This document shows positions 8,950 through 17,597 of a DNA stretch of 64,000 bases, piece after piece. Both the position numbers and the translations under genes were made by a program. Position 1 is the stretch's first letter; every line of letters begins with the position of its first letter. The notes under the pieces were generated by a model. That model searched no databases and had not been told where the DNA came from. It was given only the letters and a program-made list of their open reading frames with translations. This DNA is from Enterobacter sp. 10-1 (lineage in GTDB: Bacteria > Pseudomonadota > Gammaproteobacteria > Enterobacterales > Enterobacteriaceae), in contig NISF01000008.1 in NCBI GenBank assembly GCA_002270295.1, forward strand, positions 222,076 to 286,075. Reading direction: 5' to 3'.

Positions 8950-9393
8950 TTAATGGCCGGAAATATGGATTCTATTCCAAAGATTTATCATAGTGATATT
9001 GGCGGTCAGCGCACTAATTTCCTCCTCAGAAAAGTGCTCACGCAACTCCGCGCGCAGAGGGCCATAATCGGTGTGACGTTCAAGCCGCGTTAGCGCCTCC
9101 GTCCAGGCTAACGCCGCCCGTTCGCGAGGCGTGAAATCATCGACATGCCTCCATACTATCAAGCTGTCCAGACGAGCATCGGTTTCACCGTCCTCGCGTG
9201 CCTCTTTAGTATGCATTTTGACACAGTAGCCACAGCCGTTGATTTGCGAAGCACACAACAACACGAGATGGTAGATCTTACGTTCCAGACCGTGCGAGTC
9301 GATACTGCCATGCACTTTCAGCAGGGCGGAGAAAACATTGGCAATAGTTTGCGAGTGATTTACCGGGGCGGTATTCATTAAAGGTGTCGACAT
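8950..9393 (-). CDS. Carboxymuconolactone decarboxylase / AhpD-like peroxidase
   Basis: 147-residue AhpD-fold protein. The redox motif C54-G-Y-C57 with H61 (CGYCVKMH) marks the alkylhydroperoxidase type, so it probably reduces a peroxide or passes on a thiol signal in the cytosol. The start has GAGG about nine bases upstream. It is the first gene of a two-gene operon with the ECF41 sigma factor; this pairing is the hallmark of ECF41 loci. The substrate cannot be told from sequence. Confidence 0.88.
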   Translation of the reverse strand: MSTPLMNTAPVNHSQTIANVFSALLKVHGSIDSHGLERKIYHLVLLCASQINGCGYCVKMHTKEAREDGETDARLDSLIVWRHVDDFTPRERAALAWTEALTRLERHTDYGPLRAELREHFSEEEISALTANITMINLWNRIHISGH

Positions 9394-9429
9394 TTCAATT
9401 CCTCATTTATGTAGTTAGCACATAAAGAT

Positions 9430-9456
9430 GACGAATGAGAGAGGTGAGTTGTGACC
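9430..9456 (-). promoter_or_regulatory. Candidate ECF41-type promoter
   Basis: Read on the minus strand, GGTCACA (9456-9450) is followed after 16 bases by CGTC (9433-9430). The published ECF41 consensus, as I recall it, is TGTCACA and CGTC at about this spacing, so 6 of 7 plus 4 of 4 bases agree. It lies 37 bases before the start of the AhpD-like gene. Confidence 0.6.
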
Positions 9457-9720
9457 GTCCGGACAATAAAATTTATTAGCTCAGACCTGATCTGACAGTT
9501 ACCGGTTATTTATACAGGTGCCTTTTCCAGCTCTCAGGAATGAAATCCCGTGAAGCTGACGGGGAATCTTTCGTAGCTTCTTACAATACATCTCACGGAT
9601 AGTATCGAGGGCGTCATTAAGAGGTAAGGCGGCCGGAGTGCCCCTCAGTTACAGGGCCGAACCGGCAGCAACTGGCCAGTATCCTGCAGCAGCTGGCATC
9701 CACAATGTGATATCCAGCGC
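9457..9720. other. Non-coding stretch with no recognisable gene
   Basis: No open frame of note. The stretch sits between the ECF41 promoter and an IS110-type fragment and probably consists of decayed mobile DNA; no specific element end could be assigned. Confidence 0.4.
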
Positions 9721-9912
9721 GTGGCCGTTCAGAAGTCAGAAGGTCATGTAAAACCACATCCATACATTGATAAGGAACGGCGCGGATTTAATAAAACGAC
9801 CGTGGCGGTCGCTAACAAAAACGCGAGAATAATCTGGTCGATGCTGAAAAATGAGACCGAGTATCAGGCAGTGGGAAGTTACTACCCGGCCAGAAAAGTT
9901 GCAGCGTACTGA
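9721..9912 (+). pseudogene. IS110-family transposase, C-terminal fragment
   Basis: 63 codons, with RRGFNKTTVAVANKNARIIW and then SMLKNETEYQA. This matches the C-terminal end of IS110/IS116/IS902 transposases (compare VTCALANKLARIAWAL in IS4321/IS5075). The DEDD catalytic part and the rest of the gene are missing, so it is a remnant. The apparent start codon has no meaning. Confidence 0.6.
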
Positions 9913-10079
9913 GAAATGGCGACAGGTTGCACCTGCACAATCGGAACCTGATTTTTATACTGGCCTTTGAGGCCGTCCAGTTGTTGAAGCGATTGCGTAC
10001 GGATTACCCATTTGGGCACAGATTTTCCTGATGCCGGATAGATGTAAGTAACAACCCAAAACCAGATTCAGTACTTGCA

Positions 10080-10207
10080 AAACAGAAGTAGTCCATGGAT
10101 GTAAAATGTTGTCTCGGAAATCCCCATCTTTCTGCAGACTTCCCCGACGCGGGTGCCGGTTTCAGCGCAAATGCAATCTGTTCTTCGGTATAGCGGATCT
10201 TTTTCAT
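10080..10207 (-). pseudogene. IS3-family OrfA fragment, frameshifted
   Basis: The minus-strand frame begins MKKIRYTEEQIAFALK, the classic start of IS3-family (IS407/IS2-like) OrfA. After ALK the match continues only in another frame (AETGTRVGEVCRKMGIS), so a small deletion has broken the gene. It ends after about 40 codons, with no OrfB. Confidence 0.75.
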
Positions 10208-10351
10208 GGCAATAAGCCTCTCTGTGAGCAGGAATAAAGACCGGACACTTCAGTTTAGACTGGCACTGTTTTCAGGGAGGAGATCAAGTCCAAAAATGAC
10301 TCTGAGGTGGCTGTTAAACCCGTGGCGATTCAAAAGAATCGCCGATATAAG

Positions 10352-10366
10352 TGAGAATAATTATCG
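10352..10366. promoter_or_regulatory. Candidate Fur box before the AraC regulator
   Basis: TGAGAAT-A-ATTATCG fits the 7-1-7 Fur consensus TGATAAT-N-ATTATCA with one mismatch in each half. A further half-site TGATAAT lies at about 10397-10403. It is 73 bases before the AraC-family gene, so Fur-Fe(II) probably represses it. Confidence 0.6.
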
Positions 10367-10438
10367 TTTCCTCTTGTTCGTTATATCTCTTTGGTCTGAT
10401 AATACTTCACTATCGTTTCCTGATTTCCTGTGACGAAC

Positions 10439-11407
10439 ATGACCAATCATCACGCCGCCACGCCGTCGGCGCAATCATTCTTAGTTGAAGACTTCTTAGA
10501 TTTTGGCGAACGTTATGGAATCGACTATCGTTTTCCGGCGCTTTCGTCGCGCTACAGTAGCGATAAAGATCGGCGCATTGTCGTACGGGGGAGCGTTGAA
10601 GAGATGCTGCTGCCATCCGGCATTCGGCTCACCCATTCCCACGTGCAGGTTATGCAGCCGTATGAATCCACTTCGCTGCGTAGTTCACCGATGTACACGC
10701 TAATTATTCTGGAGGGCTGCTTACGCATTCGTCTGGGAGAACGGTATTTTATCGTGCGTCCGGGGATGGCGCTAACCACCCGATTAGGCGAGCAATGGGT
10801 GATGAATGTCAGTCATCTGGCGGATACGCAGTTGAAGACGATAGTGCTGGGATTCTCTCCTGAGACCCTGCAGCTATTGCCGGCAATGACTGAGCTGCTA
10901 TTCGAATGGGGGCAGATGAAATGTCCTTGTTATCTGTGGTCTGTGCCGGAGTACTTACTGGCCGGCATCCATGCCGCTCTGGCGTCCAACTCCCCGCTCA
11001 TAACACGCCAGTTAATGTTGAACGGAGTGGCGATGCAGGTTCTGGGGCATGCAATGACGGCGGAATGTCCGGTATCGCCCCTGTTCTCTCCCGGCGAGTG
11101 GGGACGGCTTGAAAGCGTACGCCAGCGACTGGAACAGCAGCCACAACAAGAGCATACGCTGTGTGAGCTGGCGCGCAACGCGGCAATGAGCCCCAGCAGT
11201 CTGAGCGCCAAGTTTCGTCAGGCGTATGGCGACTCGGTGTTCGATTACCTACGTGACTGTAGACTGGCGCTGGCGTATCACCATCTGCAACAGGGTTACA
11301 GCGTCCAGCAGGCGGCCTGGATGTCCGGCTATCAACACGCCACGAATTTTGCCACTGCTTTTCGCCGCCGCTACGGTATCGCGCCAAGCGCGGTACGCAA
11401 TAGTTAA
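10439..11407 (+). CDS. AraC-family regulator of siderophore uptake (PchR type)
   Basis: DNA-binding activator expected to sense a ferric siderophore and switch on the neighbouring receptor. About 322 residues: an N-terminal ligand domain (with PSGIRLTHSHVQVMQPYE) and a C-terminal double helix-turn-helix at about 222-320 (TLCELARNAAMSPSSLSAKFRQ and AAWMSGYQHATNFATAFRRRYG). This resembles PchR/YbtA-type regulators. GTG 10430 would add three residues; neither start has a clear Shine-Dalgarno. It precedes a TonB receptor in the same direction, and a Fur-like box lies upstream. Confidence 0.85.
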   Translation: MTNHHAATPSAQSFLVEDFLDFGERYGIDYRFPALSSRYSSDKDRRIVVRGSVEEMLLPSGIRLTHSHVQVMQPYESTSLRSSPMYTLIILEGCLRIRLGERYFIVRPGMALTTRLGEQWVMNVSHLADTQLKTIVLGFSPETLQLLPAMTELLFEWGQMKCPCYLWSVPEYLLAGIHAALASNSPLITRQLMLNGVAMQVLGHAMTAECPVSPLFSPGEWGRLESVRQRLEQQPQQEHTLCELARNAAMSPSSLSAKFRQAYGDSVFDYLRDCRLALAYHHLQQGYSVQQAAWMSGYQHATNFATAFRRRYGIAPSAVRNS

Positions 11408-11515
11408 CCCTCTTTTGTTGTTGCTCATACATAACTCATCGCCGCGCATAGCCTGAAAACGGCACGATGCAGTGATAATGACGTTTCCTGCGCTTTAAAT
11501 AATGAGGATTTGATA

Positions 11516-13633
11516 ATGGGGATCGCCTTTACGCTGAAACGTTCTGTTTTTTTGTGTGGTCTGGCAGCCACCGTTCCCTCCTGCGGCTTTGCCGAAGATA
11601 GCATGACGGTTATTGGCTCTGCAGTGGACTCTGCGGATGCACCAACCAGCGGCTACACGGTTACCAGCAGTAAAGGAGCGACCAAAACAGACAAACCGTT
11701 GATCACCACCGGGCAGTCGATTTCAGTCATTACCCGTCAACAGATGGAAGATCAAGGCGCTTTAACTGTCAATGAAGCGCTGAACTACACCGCCGGAGCT
11801 TTCACCAACTTTGCCGGCGCGGCAACGCGCTATGACACGGTGTCTCTGCGAGGGTTCCACGGTAGCGACGTTGACAACGTTTTCCTCGATGGTCTGCGGC
11901 TGATGAGTGATGCCGGTAGTTATAACGTGTTACAAGTCGACCCCTGGTTCCTGGAACGTATTGACGTGATTAAAGGGCCGTCCTCCGCACTGTATGGTCA
12001 GACTGTCCCTGGAGGTCTGGTGATGGAGACCTCAAAAAATCCGCTGTTCACAGAACAGGGTCATATACGCCTGCTTGGCGGCAGCAATAACACCAAAGGG
12101 GCCGCTTTTGATTACACCAACGCGATTAACGATCAGCTGGCGTTTCGCCTGACTGGCCTGACGCGTTCCAGCGATACACAGTACCAGCACACGCGTGAAG
12201 AAAAATACGCCATTTCTCCGTCGCTGCTCTGGCAACCCGGTGAAGATACCTCGCTACTACTGCGAGCCTATCTGGAAAAAGCGCCTTCCGGGGGTTACCA
12301 CAGCGCTGTACCGGGCGAAGGCAGCATTACCGAACATAACGGCTATAAACTGAGTAATGGTTTCTATGATGGCGACAGTAGCCTCGATCAGTTTAAACGC
12401 CGCCAGCAGATCTATAGTCTGGCGTTTGCGCATCGCTTCAACGAAACCTGGGCGTTCCGCACTAATGCCAGTTATTCCCACTCTAATGTCGATCTCGATC
12501 AGGTGTATCAGATAGGCTGGGACTCCAGCAATTCGGACTTGTTGAATCGCTACTATTCCGGCTCGCGGTCATCCCTGGACGCCTGGGCGATCGATAACCA
12601 GTTGGAAGCGGACTTCAACACCGGTGATCTCCAGCATAAAGTCGTGCTCGGCGCGGAATACCATCAGTACAAAAACGATCTCAGAGACGCGAGTGGCTAC
12701 GCTAATCAGTTGAACGCCCGTACAGGGGAAGCCGTAGGAGCCCGTTATAATTACGACTTCTATGGCAGTCAGCGGCGTTACTATCAGACGGGGATATATC
12801 TGCAGGATGAGGCGGTGTGGAACCGTTGGCATTTGGATCTTTCTGGCCGCTATGACCGCATTGTGTCACAGACGGATACCTACTCAACCGGTGTAAAACA
12901 TCGCCGTCAGGACGACAATGTCGGCGGCCGAGCTTCATTGCTTTATGCTTTCGACCACGGTATTTCACCTTACGTCAGCTATAGTCAGGCTATTACGCCA
13001 CAGTCGCTGTCCGGGCAGGACGGCAGTATCCTGAAACCCACCACCGCAGAGCAGTATGAAGTCGGGGTGAAATACCAGCCGGTCGGTACCAGGGATCTCT
13101 ACAGCATTGCGATATACGATCTGACCCAGAAAGACGTGGGGAATCGCATCGTACGTGAGGCTTACTACGAGCCGGTAGGGAAAGTGCATTCGCAAGGGAT
13201 CGAGCTGGAAGCGCATAACCAGCTGACGTCGAATTTGAGCATCATCGCCAGTTATACCTTAAGCCGGGTGCGCTTTAAGGACGCGGTTGACGGCAACGAT
13301 GGCCACACACCGTACCTGTCCCCCAACTCTATGGCTTCCGCCTGGGGGCGCTACCAGTTTGATTACGGTTTGTCCGCAGGCGCAGGCGTGCGCTACATCG
13401 GTAAACAGTGGGCTGATAACGAAAACAGTACCCGTTTAGCGTCTGTCACGCTGATGGATGCTTCCGTACGCGCGGATCTCGGAGCCTGGAACAGCAGTCT
13501 GAAAGGAGCCTGGCTACAGGTGAACGCTAATAACTTGACCGATCGTAAATATGTGGCCGCCTGCTACGGTACCGGCTATTGCTACTGGGGAGCGGAACGC
13601 GCCATCGTTGCCACCGTGGGTTACGATTTCTGA
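11516..13633 (+). CDS. TonB-dependent siderophore receptor, FoxA/FhuA type
   Basis: Outer-membrane gated channel for a ferric siderophore. 705 residues: signal peptide to about residue 28 (PSCGFAED), TonB box region (SMTVIG), plug domain at about 60-170 (TGQSISVITRQQMED, LRGFHGSDVDNVFLDGL, RIDVIKGPSSALYGQTVPGG) and a 22-strand barrel ending in YDF. The C-terminal NNLTDRKYVAACYGTGYCYW resembles ferrioxamine and hydroxamate receptors. ATG 11516 is used (GAGG eight bases upstream) rather than TTG 11510. It is 108 bases downstream of its likely AraC activator. The ligand is inferred, not shown. Confidence 0.88.
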   Translation: MGIAFTLKRSVFLCGLAATVPSCGFAEDSMTVIGSAVDSADAPTSGYTVTSSKGATKTDKPLITTGQSISVITRQQMEDQGALTVNEALNYTAGAFTNFAGAATRYDTVSLRGFHGSDVDNVFLDGLRLMSDAGSYNVLQVDPWFLERIDVIKGPSSALYGQTVPGGLVMETSKNPLFTEQGHIRLLGGSNNTKGAAFDYTNAINDQLAFRLTGLTRSSDTQYQHTREEKYAISPSLLWQPGEDTSLLLRAYLEKAPSGGYHSAVPGEGSITEHNGYKLSNGFYDGDSSLDQFKRRQQIYSLAFAHRFNETWAFRTNASYSHSNVDLDQVYQIGWDSSNSDLLNRYYSGSRSSLDAWAIDNQLEADFNTGDLQHKVVLGAEYHQYKNDLRDASGYANQLNARTGEAVGARYNYDFYGSQRRYYQTGIYLQDEAVWNRWHLDLSGRYDRIVSQTDTYSTGVKHRRQDDNVGGRASLLYAFDHGISPYVSYSQAITPQSLSGQDGSILKPTTAEQYEVGVKYQPVGTRDLYSIAIYDLTQKDVGNRIVREAYYEPVGKVHSQGIELEAHNQLTSNLSIIASYTLSRVRFKDAVDGNDGHTPYLSPNSMASAWGRYQFDYGLSAGAGVRYIGKQWADNENSTRLASVTLMDASVRADLGAWNSSLKGAWLQVNANNLTDRKYVAACYGTGYCYWGAERAIVATVGYDF

Positions 13634-13733
13634 TCTTTAGCGCCTTGAGCCCTTCGATAACCAGGGTATCCATACCTGTAGCTGGAAGGGTCGTTAAGCA
13701 GCAAACTGTAACGGTGTGACTGCTCCTCGCTGT

Positions 13734-14006
13734 TTATGGCGGGAAGCAGTCGCTGTTCAGATATCTTCGCAACTCATCAATAAATGTTCGAACACGCGCT
13801 GGTAGATGTCTGCGGCTGGGATATATGACATGGACGGCGAGCTCTGCCGCACTTATTCCCGGCAAAACTTCTACCAGCTTGCCTTCGCTCAGTCCCCGTT
13901 TCACAACAAAGGGGGGGCAAGAGTCCGATCCCATTCCTTCCGTCGCTGCGGCCCGGATGGGGGGGAATTCACCAGCGGGGAGTACATGCAGATGACCGCC
14001 GCTCAA
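13734..14006 (-). pseudogene. LysR-family regulator, C-terminal remnant
   Basis: On the minus strand the tail reads PPFVVKRGLSEGKLVEVLPG and then VHVIYPSRRHLPARVRTFID, typical of the effector-domain end of LysR regulators. Upstream of this, PPIRAAATEGMG continues in a frame that needs two small indels to restore the expected GIGLLPPF. The helix-turn-helix part is gone. The remnant abuts an IS256-type fragment, so insertion followed by decay is likely. Confidence 0.75.
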
Positions 14007-14019
14007 AACGTGGCGATGA

Positions 14020-14206
14020 GTTACGGGCGTTAACCCCCCGATGTGGGCTGATATTTATCGTAGCCCGGAGGTAGGACATTTCGGCGTTGAGAGCCGCCTC
14101 AACGCCGATTTTCTTCAGGAGGAGAGCGAACTGGCTGAGATCTTCAGGGATTTTGAGATTTTTGGCCAGTTCGTTAGCCAGAGCCTGCAACTGTTTTTTT
14201 GTCCAT
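14020..14206 (-). pseudogene. IS256-family transposase, N-terminal fragment
   Basis: The minus-strand sequence encodes KKQLQALANELAKNLKIPED, then LSQFALLLKKIGVEAALNAEM, the conserved N-terminus of IS256-family (Mutator) transposases. The expected ATG at 14206 is out of frame because of one extra A in a run of seven, and the frame breaks again after NAEMSY. The catalytic DDE part is absent. Confidence 0.75.
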
Positions 14207-14340
14207 AACACAACCTGTTTTTGATGGTGGATTGAACCTATCAAAATCAGGCAATGACACAATCTTATGTACAGGCTCACAAGGCCGGCTTTTCCATGCT
14301 ATTTCAGTTCCCCCAGTCCGAAACCTCAGACGGTAAAAAC

Positions 14341-15153
14341 TCAGTTACTGACAGGGATCACCGCGCCTTTATACTTAGTGCGGATCCAATCCTGAATCTC
14401 TTTTGAGTGCAGCACGGCCACCAGTGCCTTAATATCCGGCTTATTCTCATCACCGCGGTGCACGGTAATAATATTAGCATACGGGTTATTCTCACCGCTC
14501 TCTACCGCGATAGGATCTTTAACTGGGTTAAGGCCCGCATCAATCGCATAGTTGGCGTTAATCACCACCGCATCGCCTTCATCATTGTTATACATCTGCG
14601 GCAGCAACGCGCCCTCAACGTTAGGCAGGAACTTCAGGTGCTTCGGGTTTTCAACGATGTCGGTAATGCGCGCATCGATCTTGCTCACGCCTGGCTTCAG
14701 CTTAATCACGCCCTCTTTCTCAAAGATAGACAGAATCCGCCCCTCTTCCGCCACCGCATCACGCATAATCACTTTGCCGTTCTCCGGCAGGTCTTTCAGT
14801 GACTTAAACTTCCTGGAATAGATACCGATTGGCTCGATATGAATTGCGCCCGCGCTGACAAAATCATAGGTCTTATCGCCCGCGTGATCTTTCAGTACGC
14901 TGTTCAGATACGGAATATGCTGGAAATAGTTAGCATCTATATCATGGCTCGCCAACGCAGTGTTCGGCAGGATGTAATCCTGGAACGGTTTGATCTCCAG
15001 ATCGATACCCTGCTTCGCCAGAATTGGCTTCGCTTGCTCCAGAATTTCAGCGTGCGGTACGTTGGATGCGCCAACGGTCAACGTGTCCGCCCATGCGCTG
15101 AGGCTCATGGCACCCAGGGTTGCTGCAGCCAGCAGCGTCAGTGTTTTTTTCAT
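14341..15153 (-). CDS. metQ: Methionine-type ABC transporter substrate-binding protein
   Basis: Periplasmic binding protein of the NlpA/MetQ family for D/L-methionine or a related compound. 270 residues. The signal peptide (LLAAATLGAMSLSAWA) has no lipobox cysteine, so unlike E. coli MetQ it is not predicted to be a lipoprotein. Core motifs are VGASNVPHAEILE, IDANYFQHIPYLN and NANYAIDAGLNP. Third gene of a metN-metI-metQ operon, 17 bases after metI. No MetJ box (AGACGTCT) is visible upstream of the operon, and the position is not that of E. coli metNIQ, so this is probably a second, accessory copy with a possibly different substrate. Confidence 0.85.
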   Translation of the reverse strand: MKKTLTLLAAATLGAMSLSAWADTLTVGASNVPHAEILEQAKPILAKQGIDLEIKPFQDYILPNTALASHDIDANYFQHIPYLNSVLKDHAGDKTYDFVSAGAIHIEPIGIYSRKFKSLKDLPENGKVIMRDAVAEEGRILSIFEKEGVIKLKPGVSKIDARITDIVENPKHLKFLPNVEGALLPQMYNNDEGDAVVINANYAIDAGLNPVKDPIAVESGENNPYANIITVHRGDENKPDIKALVAVLHSKEIQDWIRTKYKGAVIPVSN

Positions 15154-15170
15154 TTAGATTTTCCTAAAAG

Positions 15171-15839
15171 TTAACGTTTATCGAGCCATGTGGTCAGAAC
15201 ATCACCTAAAAACTGGATGACAAAAACAATCACCAGAATCATTACCGTCGCTACCAGAGTTACATCACCGTGGTTACGTTGAAAACCCTCAAGATATGCC
15301 AGATTACCCAGGCCACCTGCGCCAATGACGCCTGCCATCGCGCTGTAGCTCACCAGCGCAATCAGCGTCACGGTAATACCGGAAACCAGGGCGGGCGAAG
15401 ACTCCGGCAACAGCACGCGGAAAATCAGCGTACTCAACCGCGCGCCCATTGAGCGCGACGCTTCAATCACGCCTTTATCCACTTCGCGCAGGCCAATCTC
15501 CACCAGACGGGCATAGAACGGTGCCGCACCTACAATCAGCGCGGGCAGCGCTGCGTTTGCGCCGAGAATGGTGCCAATCAGCGTTTTGGTAAACGGGATC
15601 AGCAAAACGATCAAAATAATGAAAGGAATGGAGCGGAACACATTTACCAGAATGGAAATCACGCCGTAGATGGCGCGGTTCTGGAACAGGCCACCGCGCG
15701 CAGTCAGAAACAGCGCCAGTCCAAACAGGATGCCAAGCACAAAGGTCGCCAACCCGGAAAGTGCAGTCATATACAGCGTTTCACCGGTGGCTGCCCACAG
15801 CTGGTCAACTTTCAAATGCGGGAACAGAGACTCAAACAT
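15171..15839 (-). CDS. metI: Methionine-type ABC transporter permease
   Basis: Inner-membrane permease of 222 residues with about five membrane helices. The EAA loop (EASRSMGARLSTLIFRVLLPES) contacts the ATPase, and SYSAMAGVIGAGGLGNLA is the family's C-terminal signature. Its start overlaps the end of metN by eight bases, so translation is coupled. Works with the neighbouring MetN and MetQ proteins. Confidence 0.9.
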   Translation of the reverse strand: MFESLFPHLKVDQLWAATGETLYMTALSGLATFVLGILFGLALFLTARGGLFQNRAIYGVISILVNVFRSIPFIILIVLLIPFTKTLIGTILGANAALPALIVGAAPFYARLVEIGLREVDKGVIEASRSMGARLSTLIFRVLLPESSPALVSGITVTLIALVSYSAMAGVIGAGGLGNLAYLEGFQRNHGDVTLVATVMILVIVFVIQFLGDVLTTWLDKR

Positions 15840-16857
15840 GTTTTACCACCTCGGTTGAAATTTCATGGGCGTGCAGATCGGCCAGAATGCTTTCCAGCTG
15901 CGTGCCAGAGGCAGGAACCTGCAGCCACAGCTCACCAAAGGTGCCGTTGGCAGTTTGCATCATCTTTCCGTGCAAAATATTAAATGGCAGGGCGTACTTC
16001 AGTATCAACTCACCGACGATCGGCTGCTGAGTGTTCTGCCCAACGAAGGTCAGTTTCAGCACAGATCCCGCCCCAGCATCCACCAGGTCAGCATTAAACG
16101 GAGTATCGGCGCTGCTGTATACGGCGGTCTGTTTCACGAACTGGCGGGTGATTGGCTGCTGCGGGTGGGTAAAGACTGACAATACCTCGCCCTCTTCCAC
16201 AATGCGGCCCGCTTCCATCACCGCCACGCGATGACAGATTTTGCGTACCACATGCATCTCGTGAGTGATCAGCACAATGGTCAGCTTCAACTTGCGGTTG
16301 ATATCCAGCAGCAGATCGAGGATCGCGTCGGTAGTCTGAGGGTCAAGCGCCGAGGTAGCCTCATCGCACAGCAGTACATCCGGGCTGTTGGCCAGCGCAC
16401 GGGCAATCCCCACTCGCTGCTTCTGACCGCCGCTCAACTGGGAGGGATAAGCACGTTCTTTACCGCTCAGGCCGACCAACTCAATTAGCTCCCGCACCCG
16501 GCGCTGGATCATCGCCTTTGGTGCCCCGGCAATTTGCAACGAGAAGGCGATGTTTTCACTTACGGTACGCGACCAAAGCAAATTAAAATGCTGGAACACC
16601 ATGCTGATTTTCAGCCGTGCCCGGCGCAGCACTTCGCCGCTGGCCTGAGCAATATCCTGGCCGCTAATCATCACACAGCCGGAAGTGGGTTTTTCCAGGC
16701 CGTTCAACAGGCGAATTAGGGTACTTTTCCCCGCACCGCTGTAGCCGATAATCCCGTAAATCTGGCCCTGTTCAACCTGCATACTGACGTTGTCAACGGC
16801 GGTAACCTGACCGGAACGGACATTAAATATTTTAGAAACGTTGCGTAAAACTATCAT
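15832..16857 (-). CDS. metN: Methionine-type ABC transporter ATPase
   Basis: Cytosolic ATPase driving methionine-type uptake. 341 residues. Walker A GYSGAGKST at about 38-46, ABC signature LSGGQKQR, Walker B VLLCDEATSALDP, and the H-loop in LITHEMHVV. The C-terminal ~90 residues form the NIL (ACT-like) domain that senses methionine in the E. coli enzyme. First gene of the operon. Confidence 0.92.
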   Translation of the reverse strand: MIVLRNVSKIFNVRSGQVTAVDNVSMQVEQGQIYGIIGYSGAGKSTLIRLLNGLEKPTSGCVMISGQDIAQASGEVLRRARLKISMVFQHFNLLWSRTVSENIAFSLQIAGAPKAMIQRRVRELIELVGLSGKERAYPSQLSGGQKQRVGIARALANSPDVLLCDEATSALDPQTTDAILDLLLDINRKLKLTIVLITHEMHVVRKICHRVAVMEAGRIVEEGEVLSVFTHPQQPITRQFVKQTAVYSSADTPFNADLVDAGAGSVLKLTFVGQNTQQPIVGELILKYALPFNILHGKMMQTANGTFGELWLQVPASGTQLESILADLHAHEISTEVVKHV

Positions 16858-17218
16858 CCATCTCCAGCCTGTTTTCTGCCGTCACATCAGCAAATATATT
16901 GATTAATTAAACTGATTATTATATGTGAATTATTGATAGAACTAATTCCCAAATGATATTAAGCAGGAAGGAAACTATTGGAAATGACTGAAATGATATG
17001 AATTATATCTATAAAGAATATAAACGTAGCTATTGAACCTCTGGCGTTCTGAAAACAGGGGATTTTGGGACAGGGCTGCAACGAAATGATTGCACCACTG
17101 GACGGTGGCGCTGAATGTGGTATCAGACCGGCATTTGCACTTCTATGAACTCCTATTTTTTTGATTCAACAGGCTGGCGTAAAAAGTCTTTCCGATCGAC
17201 AACTGGAATAACCCTCAG
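16858..17218. other. AT-rich intergenic stretch upstream of metN copy
   Basis: No gene seen. The first ~180 bases are markedly AT-rich compared with the backbone and probably hold the metNIQ promoter on the minus strand. No MetJ, Fur or Zur site was found. Confidence 0.5.
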
Positions 17219-17450
17219 ATGTTAACTGACAGCAAGATCCGCTCAGCAAAACCTCTCGTAAAATTATACAAACTCCCCGACTCGCAAGGCCTCAGTACCG
17301 ACCAGCGGCACTAAGCTATAGTATTTCCGCTATAGCCTCAGGGATAAAGAACGCCGTCTGGGCTTTGGCCTCGACCCTCAAACCATGCTGGCAGAAACCC
17401 ACGCAGATAAAACTCTCAGCTGCCTGAAACGCCTATCTGGAGTACTTATT
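17219..17450 (+). pseudogene. P4-like tyrosine integrase, N-terminal remnant
   Basis: From ATG 17219 the frame reads MLTDSKIRSAKPLVKLYKLP, then DSQGL, the N-terminal arm-binding domain typical of P4-family integrases that target tRNA genes. One frameshift near 17295 and an in-frame TAG follow. The match then resumes with YFRYSLRDKERRLGFGLDPQ, after which it ends. The catalytic core is missing. It marks an old integration event in the block that begins at tRNA-Phe. Confidence 0.75.
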
Positions 17451-17597
17451 TAGCGAGGAGAGAATCAACAGAGCTTGCTTTGCAATTTTCGTTATAAGAA
17501 AGAATGAATTTCTATTTCATCCCTCATCCTTATGCTGCTAGCTTCGCTGGTTTGTATATACAAGTAAATTCATGCTTTTTTTTCGGAGATACCGGGG

